In this document: positions 54,577-64,000 of the stretch, one piece after another
Layout: every line of letters starts with the position of its first letter
Numbering within the stretch: the stretch's first letter is position 1
NCBI GenBank assembly: GCA_035652075.1
Contig: DASREL010000027.1
Location: forward strand, 31,663 to 95,662
Direction of reading: 5' to 3'
DNA from: Gp6-AA45 sp035652075
GTDB lineage: Bacteria > Acidobacteriota > Vicinamibacteria > Vicinamibacterales > CAVVIG01
DNA: 64,000 nucleotides
Program-made: the position numbers and the translations under genes
The notes under the pieces: model-generated
The model's input: the letters and a program-made list of their open reading frames with translations, nothing else
Told to the model about the DNA's origin: nothing
The model's database searches: none

Positions 54577-56716
54577 TGGCCATGCGGCGGTCGAGTGCGG
54601 GCGCATACATGCGGTCCACGTATTCCTTCACCATGCGCCGTGCGGCGAAGTTGGGCGCCACGGTGCGGATCGCCTGCTTGACGACGGCAATCCAGCGGGT
54701 TGGCACGCCGTTGGCGTCGCGATCGTAGAACGCCGGCACGACTTCTTCTTCGAGGATCCGATACATCGCGTTCGCGTCGGCGTGATCGACGGCGTCGTAG
54801 TTGTCGCCGGTCATTCCGCCGTCGATCGTCCAGCCGTTCGCGCCGGTGAAGCCTTCGGCCCACCATCCGTCGCCGATGCTCATGTGCGGCACGCCGTTGA
54901 TCGCCGCTTTCATGCCGCTCGTGCCGCTCGCTTCGAGCGGCTTGCGCGGGTTGTTCAGCCAGACGTCGCACCCTTGCACGAGGAAATGCGCGACGTGCAG
55001 ATCGTAGTCGTCGACGAAGGCGATTCTGCCGGCGAACATCGGATCGAGCGCGCGTTTGTAGACGCGCTGCAGATGGTGCTTGCCGATGTCGTCAGCCGGA
55101 TGTGACTTGCCGGCAAAGATGATCTGCACCGGACGCCCGGTCGCATTCAGGATCCGCGCGAGCCGGGCGGGATCCGTGAAGATCAGCTCGGGACGTTTGT
55201 AGCCGGTGAAGCGGCGCGCGAAGCCGAGCGTCAACGCCTCGGGCTCGAGCAGCGTGCCGGCGGCGACGACGCGCGGGATGCCGACGTGCTCTTCGGTCCA
55301 GCGCTGCCGCGCGCGTTCGCGGACGAAGGTGAAGAGGTAGCGTCGCAGTCCCTGGCGGACGTTCCACAGTTCCTCGTCCGGAATCGCGAGGATCCCGTCC
55401 CACATCGCGGGATCATCGTGGCGGTCGTGCCAGTCGGCGCCGAGATATTTGATGAACAGCGCGTCGAGGTCCGGCGCGATCCACGTCGCGACGTGGACGC
55501 CATTGGTGACCGACGTCACCGGACGATCGTTCTCGGGGATGTTCGGCCACATCGGCTGGAACATCGCGCGCGTCACCTGACCGTGGAGCTGGCTCACGGC
55601 GTTCGTCATGCCCGCCGAGCGGATCGCGAGCGCCGTCATGTTGAACTGCGCGCCGCCGCCGTTGTCGTACGACCCGAGCGCGAGGAACCGGTCCCGGTTT
55701 GCCCCGAGCGTGCCCCACGCGCCGGCGAGATGTTTCTCGACGAGATGGAACGGAAACGCGTCGTGTCCGGCCGGTACGGGCGTATGCGTCGTGAAGATCG
55801 TCGACTGGCGGATCTCGTCGAGCGCCGAATCGAACGACGCGCCCTGTTCGATGAGATCGCGGATCCGTTGCAGGACGACGAAGCCGGCGTGACCTTCGTT
55901 GAGGTGGAAGACGCCGGGATCGGAACCGAGTGCCTTCAGCGCACGCACGCCGCCGATGCCGAGAATGATTTCCTGCTGGATGCGCGTTTCGCGATCGCCG
56001 CCGTAGAGCCGCGCGGACAATTCGCGATCCCACGGCGCGTTCTCTTCGAGGTCGGTATCGAGCAGATAAATCTTCACGCGCCCGAGGCGCACGCGCCAGA
56101 TCTGCAGCAGCACCGAGCGATCGCCGAGCGGAACGGCGGTGATGCACGGCTTGCCGTCAGGCGTCAGCGCCGGTTCGATCGGCGCGTCGTTCCAATCCAG
56201 CTTCTCGTAGCTCTCTTCCTGCCACCCTTCCGCCGAGATGTGCTGGTGGAAATATCCTTGCGGGTACATGAACCCGACGCCGATGAGCGGGACGCCGAGG
56301 TCGCCGGCCTCCTTGCAGTGGTCGCCGGCCAGCACGCCGAGGCCGCCCGCGTAGATCGGCAGCGACTGATGCAGCGCAAATTCAGCGGAGAAGTACGCGA
56401 TCGAGTGGCCGCTGACGTGTGGAAACGTGTTGGCCCACCACGTGTGCTTCGCCGCGCGCGCGTCGTCGAGCGCGGCAACGGCGCGGTCGTAACAATCGAG
56501 AAACCCGCGATCCTCCGCTGCGGCCAGCAGTTTTTCGCGCGGGATGATGCGCAGCACCCGGACCGGGTTGTGCGCCGTCGCGCGCCATAGCTGGTAGTCG
56601 AGACGCCGGAACACGGCGCGTCCTTCGGGATGCCAGCTCCACCACAGGTCGATCGCCAGTTCTTCGAGTCGTGCGATGCGTTCGGGCAGGACCGGTCGAT
56701 CGAGTTGTCTGCTCAT
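54563..56716 (-). CDS. glgP: Alpha-glucan phosphorylase (GT35)
   Basis: 717 aa of the short type with an N-terminal DUF3417-like region. It phosphorolyses alpha-1,4-glucans to glucose-1-phosphate, PLP-dependent. The PLP-lysine motif EASGTSGMKAAINGV is intact and FHLNEGHAGFV and NPRKPLEASG are family blocks; ETRIQQEIILGIGGVRAL is also typical. The start overlaps the Thr dehydratase stop by 4 bases, so the two are co-transcribed. Confidence 0.93.
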   Translation of the reverse strand: MSRQLDRPVLPERIARLEELAIDLWWSWHPEGRAVFRRLDYQLWRATAHNPVRVLRIIPREKLLAAAEDRGFLDCYDRAVAALDDARAAKHTWWANTFPHVSGHSIAYFSAEFALHQSLPIYAGGLGVLAGDHCKEAGDLGVPLIGVGFMYPQGYFHQHISAEGWQEESYEKLDWNDAPIEPALTPDGKPCITAVPLGDRSVLLQIWRVRLGRVKIYLLDTDLEENAPWDRELSARLYGGDRETRIQQEIILGIGGVRALKALGSDPGVFHLNEGHAGFVVLQRIRDLIEQGASFDSALDEIRQSTIFTTHTPVPAGHDAFPFHLVEKHLAGAWGTLGANRDRFLALGSYDNGGGAQFNMTALAIRSAGMTNAVSQLHGQVTRAMFQPMWPNIPENDRPVTSVTNGVHVATWIAPDLDALFIKYLGADWHDRHDDPAMWDGILAIPDEELWNVRQGLRRYLFTFVRERARQRWTEEHVGIPRVVAAGTLLEPEALTLGFARRFTGYKRPELIFTDPARLARILNATGRPVQIIFAGKSHPADDIGKHHLQRVYKRALDPMFAGRIAFVDDYDLHVAHFLVQGCDVWLNNPRKPLEASGTSGMKAAINGVPHMSIGDGWWAEGFTGANGWTIDGGMTGDNYDAVDHADANAMYRILEEEVVPAFYDRDANGVPTRWIAVVKQAIRTVAPNFAARRMVKEYVDRMYAPALDRRMAKSEV

Positions 56717-57672
56717 TTGTCACATGCGCCCACGAGCGCGGCGAATTTGGGGAGATCGATGTTGCCGCCGGAGACGACCGCGACGGTCGGTCCGCTGCCG
56801 GCCTTGCCGGAGAGTGCCGCGGCAATCGCGCAGCCGGCCGCGCCTTCCGCGATGACATGCACGCGTTCGGCGACCAGCTTCATGCCGCGCGCCACGTCAT
56901 CCAGCGTCACGACGATCGATCCGTGCAGTTGGTTGAGGAGCGGCCACATCGTCTTGATCACCGACTTGCCGCCGGCGCCATCGACGAACGAGGCGGTCCA
57001 GTTGTCGAAATAAATCGGTTGTCCGGCGGCGAGCGACGCCGAGAGCGGCGCCGCCGTGTCAGGTTCCGCCGCGAACACACGCGTCGACGGTTTCAGTTCG
57101 CGGACGACGGCTGCGATGCCGGAGAGGAGGCCGCCGCCGCCGAGCGGCGCGACGATCGCCTCGACCTCCGGTAGATCCTCGAGAATTTCGAGCGCAGCGG
57201 TTCCGTTGCCGGCGATGAACTGGTCGTCGTCGAACGGGTGCACGAAGTGACCGCGCATCCGATCCGAGCCGTGTGTCTCGACCGTGCGCCAGCACTCGTC
57301 GTACGTCGCGCGCACGATCGAAGCGCCGAGACGCTCAATGGCTTTGATCTTCGTATCGGGGGCCGTGTCCATCACCATGACGGAACAGGCGGCGGCGACT
57401 TTGCGCGCGGCGAAGGCGACGCCTTGTGCCGCGTTGCCGGCGCTGACCGTCCAGACGCCATCGCGCAGTTGATCCGGCGTCAGCTGGCGGACCGCGTTGT
57501 ATGCGCCGCGGATCTTGAACGATCCGATCGGCTGCAGCGCTTCGAGTTTGAGGTACACGTTCGAGTCGCCGAGGCGAACGAGCGGCGTGCGGATGGCGGC
57601 GCCGTATACAGCGGTCGCCGCGTCACGAACAGCAGCGAGCGGGATATGTCGACCCGAGACGGTCGCGGACAC
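56713..57672 (-). CDS. PLP-dependent threonine/serine dehydratase-like enzyme
   Basis: 319 aa fold-type II. PLP lysine in GSFKIRGAYNAV, SAGNAAQGVAFAA, the phosphate loop GGGGLLSGIA. It deaminates Thr or Ser to 2-oxo acids; the lack of a C-terminal ACT regulatory domain matches catabolic dehydratase, serine racemase or threo-3-hydroxyaspartate ammonia-lyase rather than biosynthetic IlvA. GTG start 57672 with a good promoter directly upstream. Confidence 0.88.
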   Translation of the reverse strand: MSATVSGRHIPLAAVRDAATAVYGAAIRTPLVRLGDSNVYLKLEALQPIGSFKIRGAYNAVRQLTPDQLRDGVWTVSAGNAAQGVAFAARKVAAACSVMVMDTAPDTKIKAIERLGASIVRATYDECWRTVETHGSDRMRGHFVHPFDDDQFIAGNGTAALEILEDLPEVEAIVAPLGGGGLLSGIAAVVRELKPSTRVFAAEPDTAAPLSASLAAGQPIYFDNWTASFVDGAGGKSVIKTMWPLLNQLHGSIVVTLDDVARGMKLVAERVHVIAEGAAGCAIAAALSGKAGSGPTVAVVSGGNIDLPKFAALVGACDK

Positions 57673-57682
57673 GATGACACGA

Positions 57683-57712
57683 ATCGTATCCGTCGCCGTT
57701 GACGAGCGTCAA
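57683..57712 (-). promoter_or_regulatory. Promoter of the dehydratase-glgP operon, leaderless spacing
   Basis: On the minus strand TTGACG (57712-57707), 18 bases, TACGAT (57688-57683), then 10 bases to the GTG. It is the best complete promoter with leaderless spacing in the window. Confidence 0.6.
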
Positions 57713-57715
57713 CGG
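57696..57715. promoter_or_regulatory. 20-bp perfect palindrome over the -35 element
   Basis: CCGTTGACG-AG-CGTCAACGG. It covers the -35 hexamer of the dehydratase promoter and the stop of the upstream gene. Either an operator for a dimeric regulator or a terminator hairpin without T-run. Confidence 0.45.
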
Positions 57716-58131
57716 TTCGCTAACTCGGCCGTTACCAATTGCACGAGTTCCTGGATCGATCCGTAGCCGAACGCGCTGGCGTTGCCGGTGATCAGCCGGG
57801 AGATCGCGTGACGTCGGTTGCGATCGTAGAGCAGCAGGACGCGCTGGCCAGTCTGAGGCGCGCGGCCGAGGATGTAGCCGACCTCGAAGCCGACGCCGAA
57901 ACTGGATCCCGATGCCTCGGCGATCAGAAGGTCGCAGGCGTTTAGCCATTCGAGATCGCGGCGGAACACATGCTCCTCGGTCACCTGGGCTTCAGCGGAC
58001 TCGACGTTATCGGCGAGCAGGTGCAGCGTCAACACTTCGTGCCCGAGTTCGCGCAGCCGCTCGGCGATCGCACGGCCCGCTTCGACGCCGCCGCGATCGC
58101 CGCGTACAGTGCATGCCAGATAGATTTTCAT
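57709..58131 (-). CDS. Nucleoside 2-deoxyribosyltransferase-like (DNPH1-type) protein
   Basis: 140 aa from ATG 58131 (the longer open frame is a shadow of the S58 gene). MKIYLACTVRGDRGGVEAGRAIAERLRELGHEVLT opens the Rossmann-like fold; DLEWLNACDLLIAEASGSSFGVGFEVGYILG holds the catalytic Glu of the family. Relatives hydrolyse the N-glycosidic bond of deoxynucleotides. The ATG overlaps the S58 peptidase stop by 4 bases. Confidence 0.8.
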   Translation of the reverse strand: MKIYLACTVRGDRGGVEAGRAIAERLRELGHEVLTLHLLADNVESAEAQVTEEHVFRRDLEWLNACDLLIAEASGSSFGVGFEVGYILGRAPQTGQRVLLLYDRNRRHAISRLITGNASAFGYGSIQELVQLVTAELANR

Positions 58132-59306
58132 TGTCTCAACAGCTCGCGAACCTTCTCGACCGGAATCGCGTCGGCGGTCCCAAAGCGCGATGTCACCGTC
58201 GTCGCCTGGAAGAGCGCGTTGTAGACCGCTTCTTCGGTCGCCTCCAACGCCGCTTCGAACAGCGGAGAAGTGGCATCGGGCGGCAGGACTTTGCGCGCGC
58301 GGGCGGCCTGATCGTTGAAGCGGCTGCGCATCTCCAGCGAGGTCGAGAACGCAATCGCGAAGTCGCCGCTGCCGTTGCTGTACGCCGAACCGGTGCGGCC
58401 GAGGCCAAACACCGCGCGTGCCGCGAGGCGCTTCAAGTCGCGCGCATCGAACGGCGCATCCGTCGCGACGACGAGCATGCAACTGCCATCCCCGGCCGCT
58501 CGCTGTTCGCGAGTTGTGGGCGAGATGTCGGCATTGTTCCCGCGCCGGCCCGGCGGCTGCAGCACTTTATATATAGGGGTACCGGCGATGGTCAGGTTGC
58601 CGCCGAAATTGGTTTGCGCGAGGACGCCGACGGTGTAGTCGCGCGTTTTTCTCGACGATGTGCCGATGCCGCCTTTCCATCCGTAGTTGATGGTGCCGGT
58701 GCCGGCGCCGACCGTGCCTTCCTGCACCGGACCCGTTTTCGCGCTGCGGATCGCGGCGAGGACGTGATCGGTCTTCACGTGCAAGCCGCGGATGTCGTTC
58801 AGGCCGCCGTCGTTCGTCTCGCCGACGAGCGCGTTGACCGACCGCACCTGCTCGTTGCCGCGTTGATCGATCGTGTAGCGCACGACGGCGTCCATCGCGA
58901 CGCCGACGCTCAGCGTATTCGTCAGCACGATCGGCGTTTCGATCGTGCCGAGTTCGTTGACCTGCGTCGAACCGCCGAGCTTGCCGAACGCGTTGCCGAC
59001 AAACACCGCGCCCGCGACTTTGTCCTGAAACACGTTGCCGCCATGCGGCACGATCGCGGTCACGCCGGTGCGAACCGTGTCACCCTCGACGATCGTCGTC
59101 TGACCGACGCGCACGTCAGCCACATCGGTGATGGCATTGAGCGGTCCCGGTTCGTATATCCCGGGCGCGATGCCGAGATCGCGCGCCCGTGGCTTGCGCT
59201 GAGTGAACGCAACCACGGAATGCACAGCAATCACAGAAACCATCAACGCAACGATCTTCCGTGCGTTCAATGAATTCTGTGGTTGGTTCGTGTGTGTGCG
59301 CCTCAT
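58128..59306 (-). CDS. P1/S58 family peptidase (DmpA-like aminopeptidase)
   Basis: 392 aa autoprocessing N-terminal nucleophile peptidase. Predicted self-cleavage at G274-S275 in AAGDGSCMLVVATDAP, as GDGS in DmpA. N-terminal half has ITDVADVRVGQTTI and TAIVPHGGNVFQDKVAGAVFVGNAFGKLGG. The first ~40 residues form a signal peptide (KIVALMVSVIAVHSVVAF) that is encoded partly by an AACCACGGAATGCA inverted repeat. The ATG overlaps the DUF421 gene stop by 4 bases. Confidence 0.88.
   Translation of the reverse strand: MRRTHTNQPQNSLNARKIVALMVSVIAVHSVVAFTQRKPRARDLGIAPGIYEPGPLNAITDVADVRVGQTTIVEGDTVRTGVTAIVPHGGNVFQDKVAGAVFVGNAFGKLGGSTQVNELGTIETPIVLTNTLSVGVAMDAVVRYTIDQRGNEQVRSVNALVGETNDGGLNDIRGLHVKTDHVLAAIRSAKTGPVQEGTVGAGTGTINYGWKGGIGTSSRKTRDYTVGVLAQTNFGGNLTIAGTPIYKVLQPPGRRGNNADISPTTREQRAAGDGSCMLVVATDAPFDARDLKRLAARAVFGLGRTGSAYSNGSGDFAIAFSTSLEMRSRFNDQAARARKVLPPDATSPLFEAALEATEEAVYNALFQATTVTSRFGTADAIPVEKVRELLRQ
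59211..59284. repeat. AACCACGGAATGCA/TGAATTCTGTGGTT inverted repeat in the S58 signal-peptide region
   Basis: Arms 59211-59224 and 59271-59284 differ at two positions; the distal arm equals (inverted) the end of the element at 43452. Simple CACAGAA-type units lie between. Confidence 0.6.
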
Positions 59307-59869
59307 GACTTCATCGCCGCCACTTGCGCCGACAAACGATCGATGCGTTCGAGCAGTTCCCGGTGTCTGGTGTCTTCGTGCGTCGGCTTCTTCGCGAAGA
59401 ACGAAATGCTGCCGCCAGGATCGAGCATCGCGCGATCGATGTCCTCGAGCGACGCGAACCCCTGTTTGTGCGCCGCGGCTTCGAGCTCGTTGCGCGTGAT
59501 CAGCTCCGCCCGCATGCGATCCTCGCAGATGTGGCCGTCGAGGATCAGGATGTCGGGATCCCCTTCGACGATCCGATCCAGCTTGTCGTGATCGAAGAGG
59601 AACCGCGCGACCGCGTAGTTGAGTGCGAGCAGCGTCGTCGCGCCGATGACGCCGCCGGTCACGCTGTTGTCGTCGCCGATGATCGCGTTCTGCACCGTGT
59701 TCGAGAGCGTCAGCAGGACCACGAGATCGAACGGGTTCAGCTGGGCGAGCTCGCGCTTGCCGGCGAGGCGCAAGCCGAGGATCAAGAACACATATACCAC
59801 GATCGGGCGGAGCATCTTCTCGCCGATCGGCAGACCGAGCACGAACATGTCATGGAGCGTCTTTTCCAT
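59303..59869 (-). CDS. DUF421-family membrane protein (YetF-like)
   Basis: 188 aa from ATG 59869. Three membrane helices (MLRPIVVYVFLILGLRLAG, PFDLVVLLTLSNTVQNAIIG, GVIGATTLLALNYAVARFLF) carrying the KRELAQLNPFDLVVLLTLSN signature, then the DUF421 cytoplasmic domain (GDPDILILDGHICEDRMRAELITRNELEAAAHKQGF). Function unclear in general. TACAAT seven bases upstream of the ATG; the open frame continuing to 60136 is a shadow of the regulator gene. Confidence 0.85.
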   Translation of the reverse strand: MEKTLHDMFVLGLPIGEKMLRPIVVYVFLILGLRLAGKRELAQLNPFDLVVLLTLSNTVQNAIIGDDNSVTGGVIGATTLLALNYAVARFLFDHDKLDRIVEGDPDILILDGHICEDRMRAELITRNELEAAAHKQGFASLEDIDRAMLDPGGSISFFAKKPTHEDTRHRELLERIDRLSAQVAAMKS

Positions 59870-59876
59870 GCGGCCG

Positions 59877-59886
59877 ATTGTATGAT
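59877..59886. promoter_or_regulatory. Overlapping divergent -10 boxes of the DUF421 and NarL-type genes
   Basis: Minus-strand TACAAT (59882-59877), 7 bases from the DUF421 ATG; plus-strand TATGAT (59881-59886), 8 bases from the regulator ATG. The boxes share two bases; the whole gap is 25 bases. Confidence 0.45.
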
Positions 59887-59894
59887 GCGGGCCC

Positions 59895-60539
59895 ATGAAC
59901 ATCCGCGTCGTCATCGCCGACGACCACGACGTGGTTCGGCGCGGCGTACGGGCCGTGCTCGAGGGGCACGCGACGATCACGATCGTCGGTGAAGCGGCCG
60001 ACGGTCGCGCCGCGCTGCAGCAGGTCGAGGCACTGGATCCAGATGTCCTCGTGCTGGACCTCGTCATGCCGCTGATGGGTGGATACGAAGTGCTGCGGCA
60101 CCTCGCCGAACGGCGGTTGCGTACGCGAGTCGTCATCCTCTCGGTCCATGCGGGCGACGCCTATGTCGTCGAGGCGCTTCGGGCCGGAGCGATTGGGTAC
60201 GTGCTGAAGGAGGCCAGCGCGTCTGAGCTGGTCGACGCGGTTCAGCACGCGGCGAGAAACCGGCAGTTTCTCAGCGCTCCGCTGTCGGAAAGCCGCCTCG
60301 AGGCGTATGCAATGCGTGCGAAATCGTCACCGGATCCGTACGACGCGTTGAGCCGTCGCGAGCGTGAAGTGCTCGAGCTGGCCGCGCAGGGACTGACAAA
60401 TCCGGAGATCGGAAAAAAACTCGCCATCAGCCCCCGCACCGCCGAGACGCACCGGGCGAATTTGCTCCGGAAACTCGGACTGAAAGGTCAGAAGGAGCTC
60501 ATCCGCTTCGCCCTCCGCCGCGGGATCGTCGGCCTTTAG
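59895..60539 (+). CDS. NarL/FixJ-family response regulator
   Basis: 214 aa. Receiver with DD at 9-10, phospho-acceptor D55 (LVLDLVMP), then a LuxR-type helix-turn-helix (~148-210: LSRREREVLELAAQGLTNPEIGKKLAISPRTAETH). Binds DNA as a dimer after phosphorylation. No kinase adjacent. The 25-base gap to the DUF421 gene leaves no room for upstream operators. Confidence 0.93.
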   Translation: MNIRVVIADDHDVVRRGVRAVLEGHATITIVGEAADGRAALQQVEALDPDVLVLDLVMPLMGGYEVLRHLAERRLRTRVVILSVHAGDAYVVEALRAGAIGYVLKEASASELVDAVQHAARNRQFLSAPLSESRLEAYAMRAKSSPDPYDALSRREREVLELAAQGLTNPEIGKKLAISPRTAETHRANLLRKLGLKGQKELIRFALRRGIVGL

Positions 60540-60554
60540 ATATACGTTCGATTT

Positions 60555-60596
60555 CCGTACCCGTACCGATTGCACTATTTGGAACTTCTGGTACGG
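60555..60596 (+). promoter_or_regulatory. CCGTACC repeats, candidate operator before the YncE gene
   Basis: Two overlapping direct copies CCGTAC (60555-60566) and an inverted GGTACGG (60590-60596), 22 bases apart. Position just upstream of the putative -10 (TAGAGT 60620-60625) suits a regulator site, perhaps for the NarL-type protein encoded directly upstream. Confidence 0.35.
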
Positions 60597-60619
60597 TTAT
60601 CGCACCAACTCGACAGTCG

Positions 60620-60625
60620 TAGAGT
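60620..60625 (+). promoter_or_regulatory. -10-like box of the YncE/phosphoesterase gene
   Basis: TAGAGT, six bases before the ATG at 60632, no Shine-Dalgarno. Confidence 0.3.
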
Positions 60626-60631
60626 CCGAAA

Positions 60632-63133
<2,502 letters not shown>

Positions 63134-63148
63134 CTACAATTCGAGATA

Positions 63149-64000
63149 TTGCGACGCCTGGCTCTCGGCGTGGTGTGCGCGCTCGCGGTCTGTGCGGCCG
63201 CGTGCGCGCGCGTACCGCCGCCTCCGTACCCGCTGAACTTCACCGCTGACGGCCGCACGCCGCGGCTGCTCGTCAGCGGCGACGAGACCCTCGTCCCGCT
63301 CACGATCGCGAACACCGGCACCCGCGCCTGGGATCCCGCGCGCGTGCACGTGTCGTATCACTGGCTCTGGCTCGTTCCGCGCGAACTCGCGTCGCGCTCG
63401 CGGTGGAACATTCCGTATCAGGACGGCATTCGCACCGATCTCAAAACGCCGATCTCGCCCGGACAGTCGGTCACCGTCGACGGACGTCTGCTCGCGCCAC
63501 GATGGCCGGGTCTCTATTGGGTGCAGTGGGACATGGTCGAAGAGGGGACCGCGTGGTTCGCCCAACGTGCGCCGCGCCAGCCACGCATGCTGGTCGTCGT
63601 CGTCCCACCGCTCGTCTGGGTCCTCGCGCCGATGCCGCTGATTGTCGCGGCTGTCGGCTGCTGGCTCCTGGGTGCTCGACCCCGATTGCCAGCAGCCAGT
63701 AGCGAGCCGCCATTCGATCTGTGGTGGTGCGTCGCCGTCCTCTTCGCGAAACCGTTCGTGATCATCCACGACGCGCTGCTCGAGCCGACGCGAGTCGCGT
63801 ACTGGCTGCTCGTGGCGGTCGCGGTCGTCGTTCCCGCTGTCGTGGCTGCGTTGTTTCCGCGTCGCCTGCGCGCGTGGGTGCTGCTCGCGATCGGACTGTT
63901 CGCGTCGCTGCTGATTCTCGCCGACGTCGTCTACTACCGGTTCTTCGGCGACGTGCTCTCCGCGCCGGCGCTTCTCGGCGCGCACCAGACGGGTCACGTG
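63149..64000 (+). CDS. LTA-synthase/sulfatase-like membrane protein, N-terminal part (runs off window)
   Basis: 284 codons from TTG 63149 to the window edge, all open; an in-frame TAG at 63131 fixes the limit upstream. A hydrophobic lipoprotein-like start (GVVCALAVCAAACARV, with possible lipobox), an ~120-residue Ig-like beta domain (SGDETLVPLTIANTGTRAW ... PGLYWVQWDMVEEGTAWF), then membrane helices (LVWVLAPMPLIVAAVGCWLLG, VAYWLLVAVAVVVPAVVAALF, VLLAIGLFASLLILADVVYYRFFGD). LILADVVYYRFFGDVLSAPAL is the pattern of the membrane part of LTA-synthase/MdoB-type phosphoglycerol transferases; the catalytic part lies beyond the window. Confidence 0.6.
   Translation, partial: MRRLALGVVCALAVCAAACARVPPPPYPLNFTADGRTPRLLVSGDETLVPLTIANTGTRAWDPARVHVSYHWLWLVPRELASRSRWNIPYQDGIRTDLKTPISPGQSVTVDGRLLAPRWPGLYWVQWDMVEEGTAWFAQRAPRQPRMLVVVVPPLVWVLAPMPLIVAAVGCWLLGARPRLPAASSEPPFDLWWCVAVLFAKPFVIIHDALLEPTRVAYWLLVAVAVVVPAVVAALFPRRLRAWVLLAIGLFASLLILADVVYYRFFGDVLSAPALLGAHQTGHV

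Noticed and set aside
59870..60136. N-terminal extension of the DUF421 protein
   Set aside because: Ser/Thr/Arg-rich shadow of the response-regulator gene; the family N-terminus begins at 59869.
63134..63997. 287-codon minus-strand frame at the right edge
   Set aside because: Charged low-complexity translation; the plus strand gives a signal, beta domain and membrane helices continuing off the window.

Overview
The window reads as a chromosomal segment of a GC-rich Gram-negative bacterium, most likely an Acidobacteriota member close to the Vicinamibacteria. This is inferred from family content: a VWFA-related protein of the acidobacterial type, a Ser/Thr kinase fused to a TolB/PD40 propeller, a DUF4097 lipoprotein, Tat genes, an OmpA-family porin and type IV pilus genes. 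It is also inferred from many short palindromic and simple repeats scattered between and inside genes. Almost every base is coding and no gene-free stretch exceeds about 220 bases. I found no tRNA, rRNA, CRISPR array, IS element or prophage.

Layout. 1-4805: end of a pilus-assembly operon (PilX-like tail, PilY1-like tip protein, TPR protein). 4813-12017: membrane glycosyltransferase, coiled-coil secreted protein plus sigma54 response regulator, aroB, proS, HEAT protein. 12099-16721: OmpA porin, tatC, tatA, and divergent S41 protease ctpA. 16941-23652: smc, DUF4097 lipoprotein, Ste24-like M48 protease, a small membrane protein, ubiX. 23634-36416 (minus strand): the translation/RNA cluster rimO, rimP-nusA-infB-rbfA-nrnA-truB, rpsO-pnp, then a polytopic membrane protein. 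36452: asnS, divergent. 37876-46536 (minus): a tight nine-gene operon with pepP-like peptidase, HtrA protease, MidA-like methyltransferase, a membrane protein, a CYTH protein, a MurU/AmgK-like amino-sugar salvage pair, a one-TM protein and a TIM-barrel isomerase. 46585-50721 (plus): VWFA-related protein, PrcB-domain protein, M28 peptidase. 50722-59869 (minus): kinase-TolB protein, small secreted protein, zinc-ribbon protein, glycogen phosphorylase with Thr dehydratase, deoxyribosyltransferase-like protein, S58 peptidase, DUF421 protein. 59895-64000 (plus): NarL-type regulator, YncE/phosphoesterase protein, and the start of an LTA-synthase/sulfatase-like protein.

Three themes stand out. First, many transcription-unit heads have a TANNNT -10-like box only 6-10 bases before the start codon and no Shine-Dalgarno sequence, which suggests widespread leaderless mRNAs, while genes inside operons or with long leaders have clear Shine-Dalgarno sites. 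Second, palindromic elements (outer inverted repeat plus inner hairpins) sit at stop codons and also in frame inside core genes (smc hinge, truB, rimO, a MidA-like gene). Third, several RNA-level control structures are visible: a terminator-type hairpin in the rimP leader, two hairpins that bury a Shine-Dalgarno, and a MurU-like gene that apparently starts with ATT.
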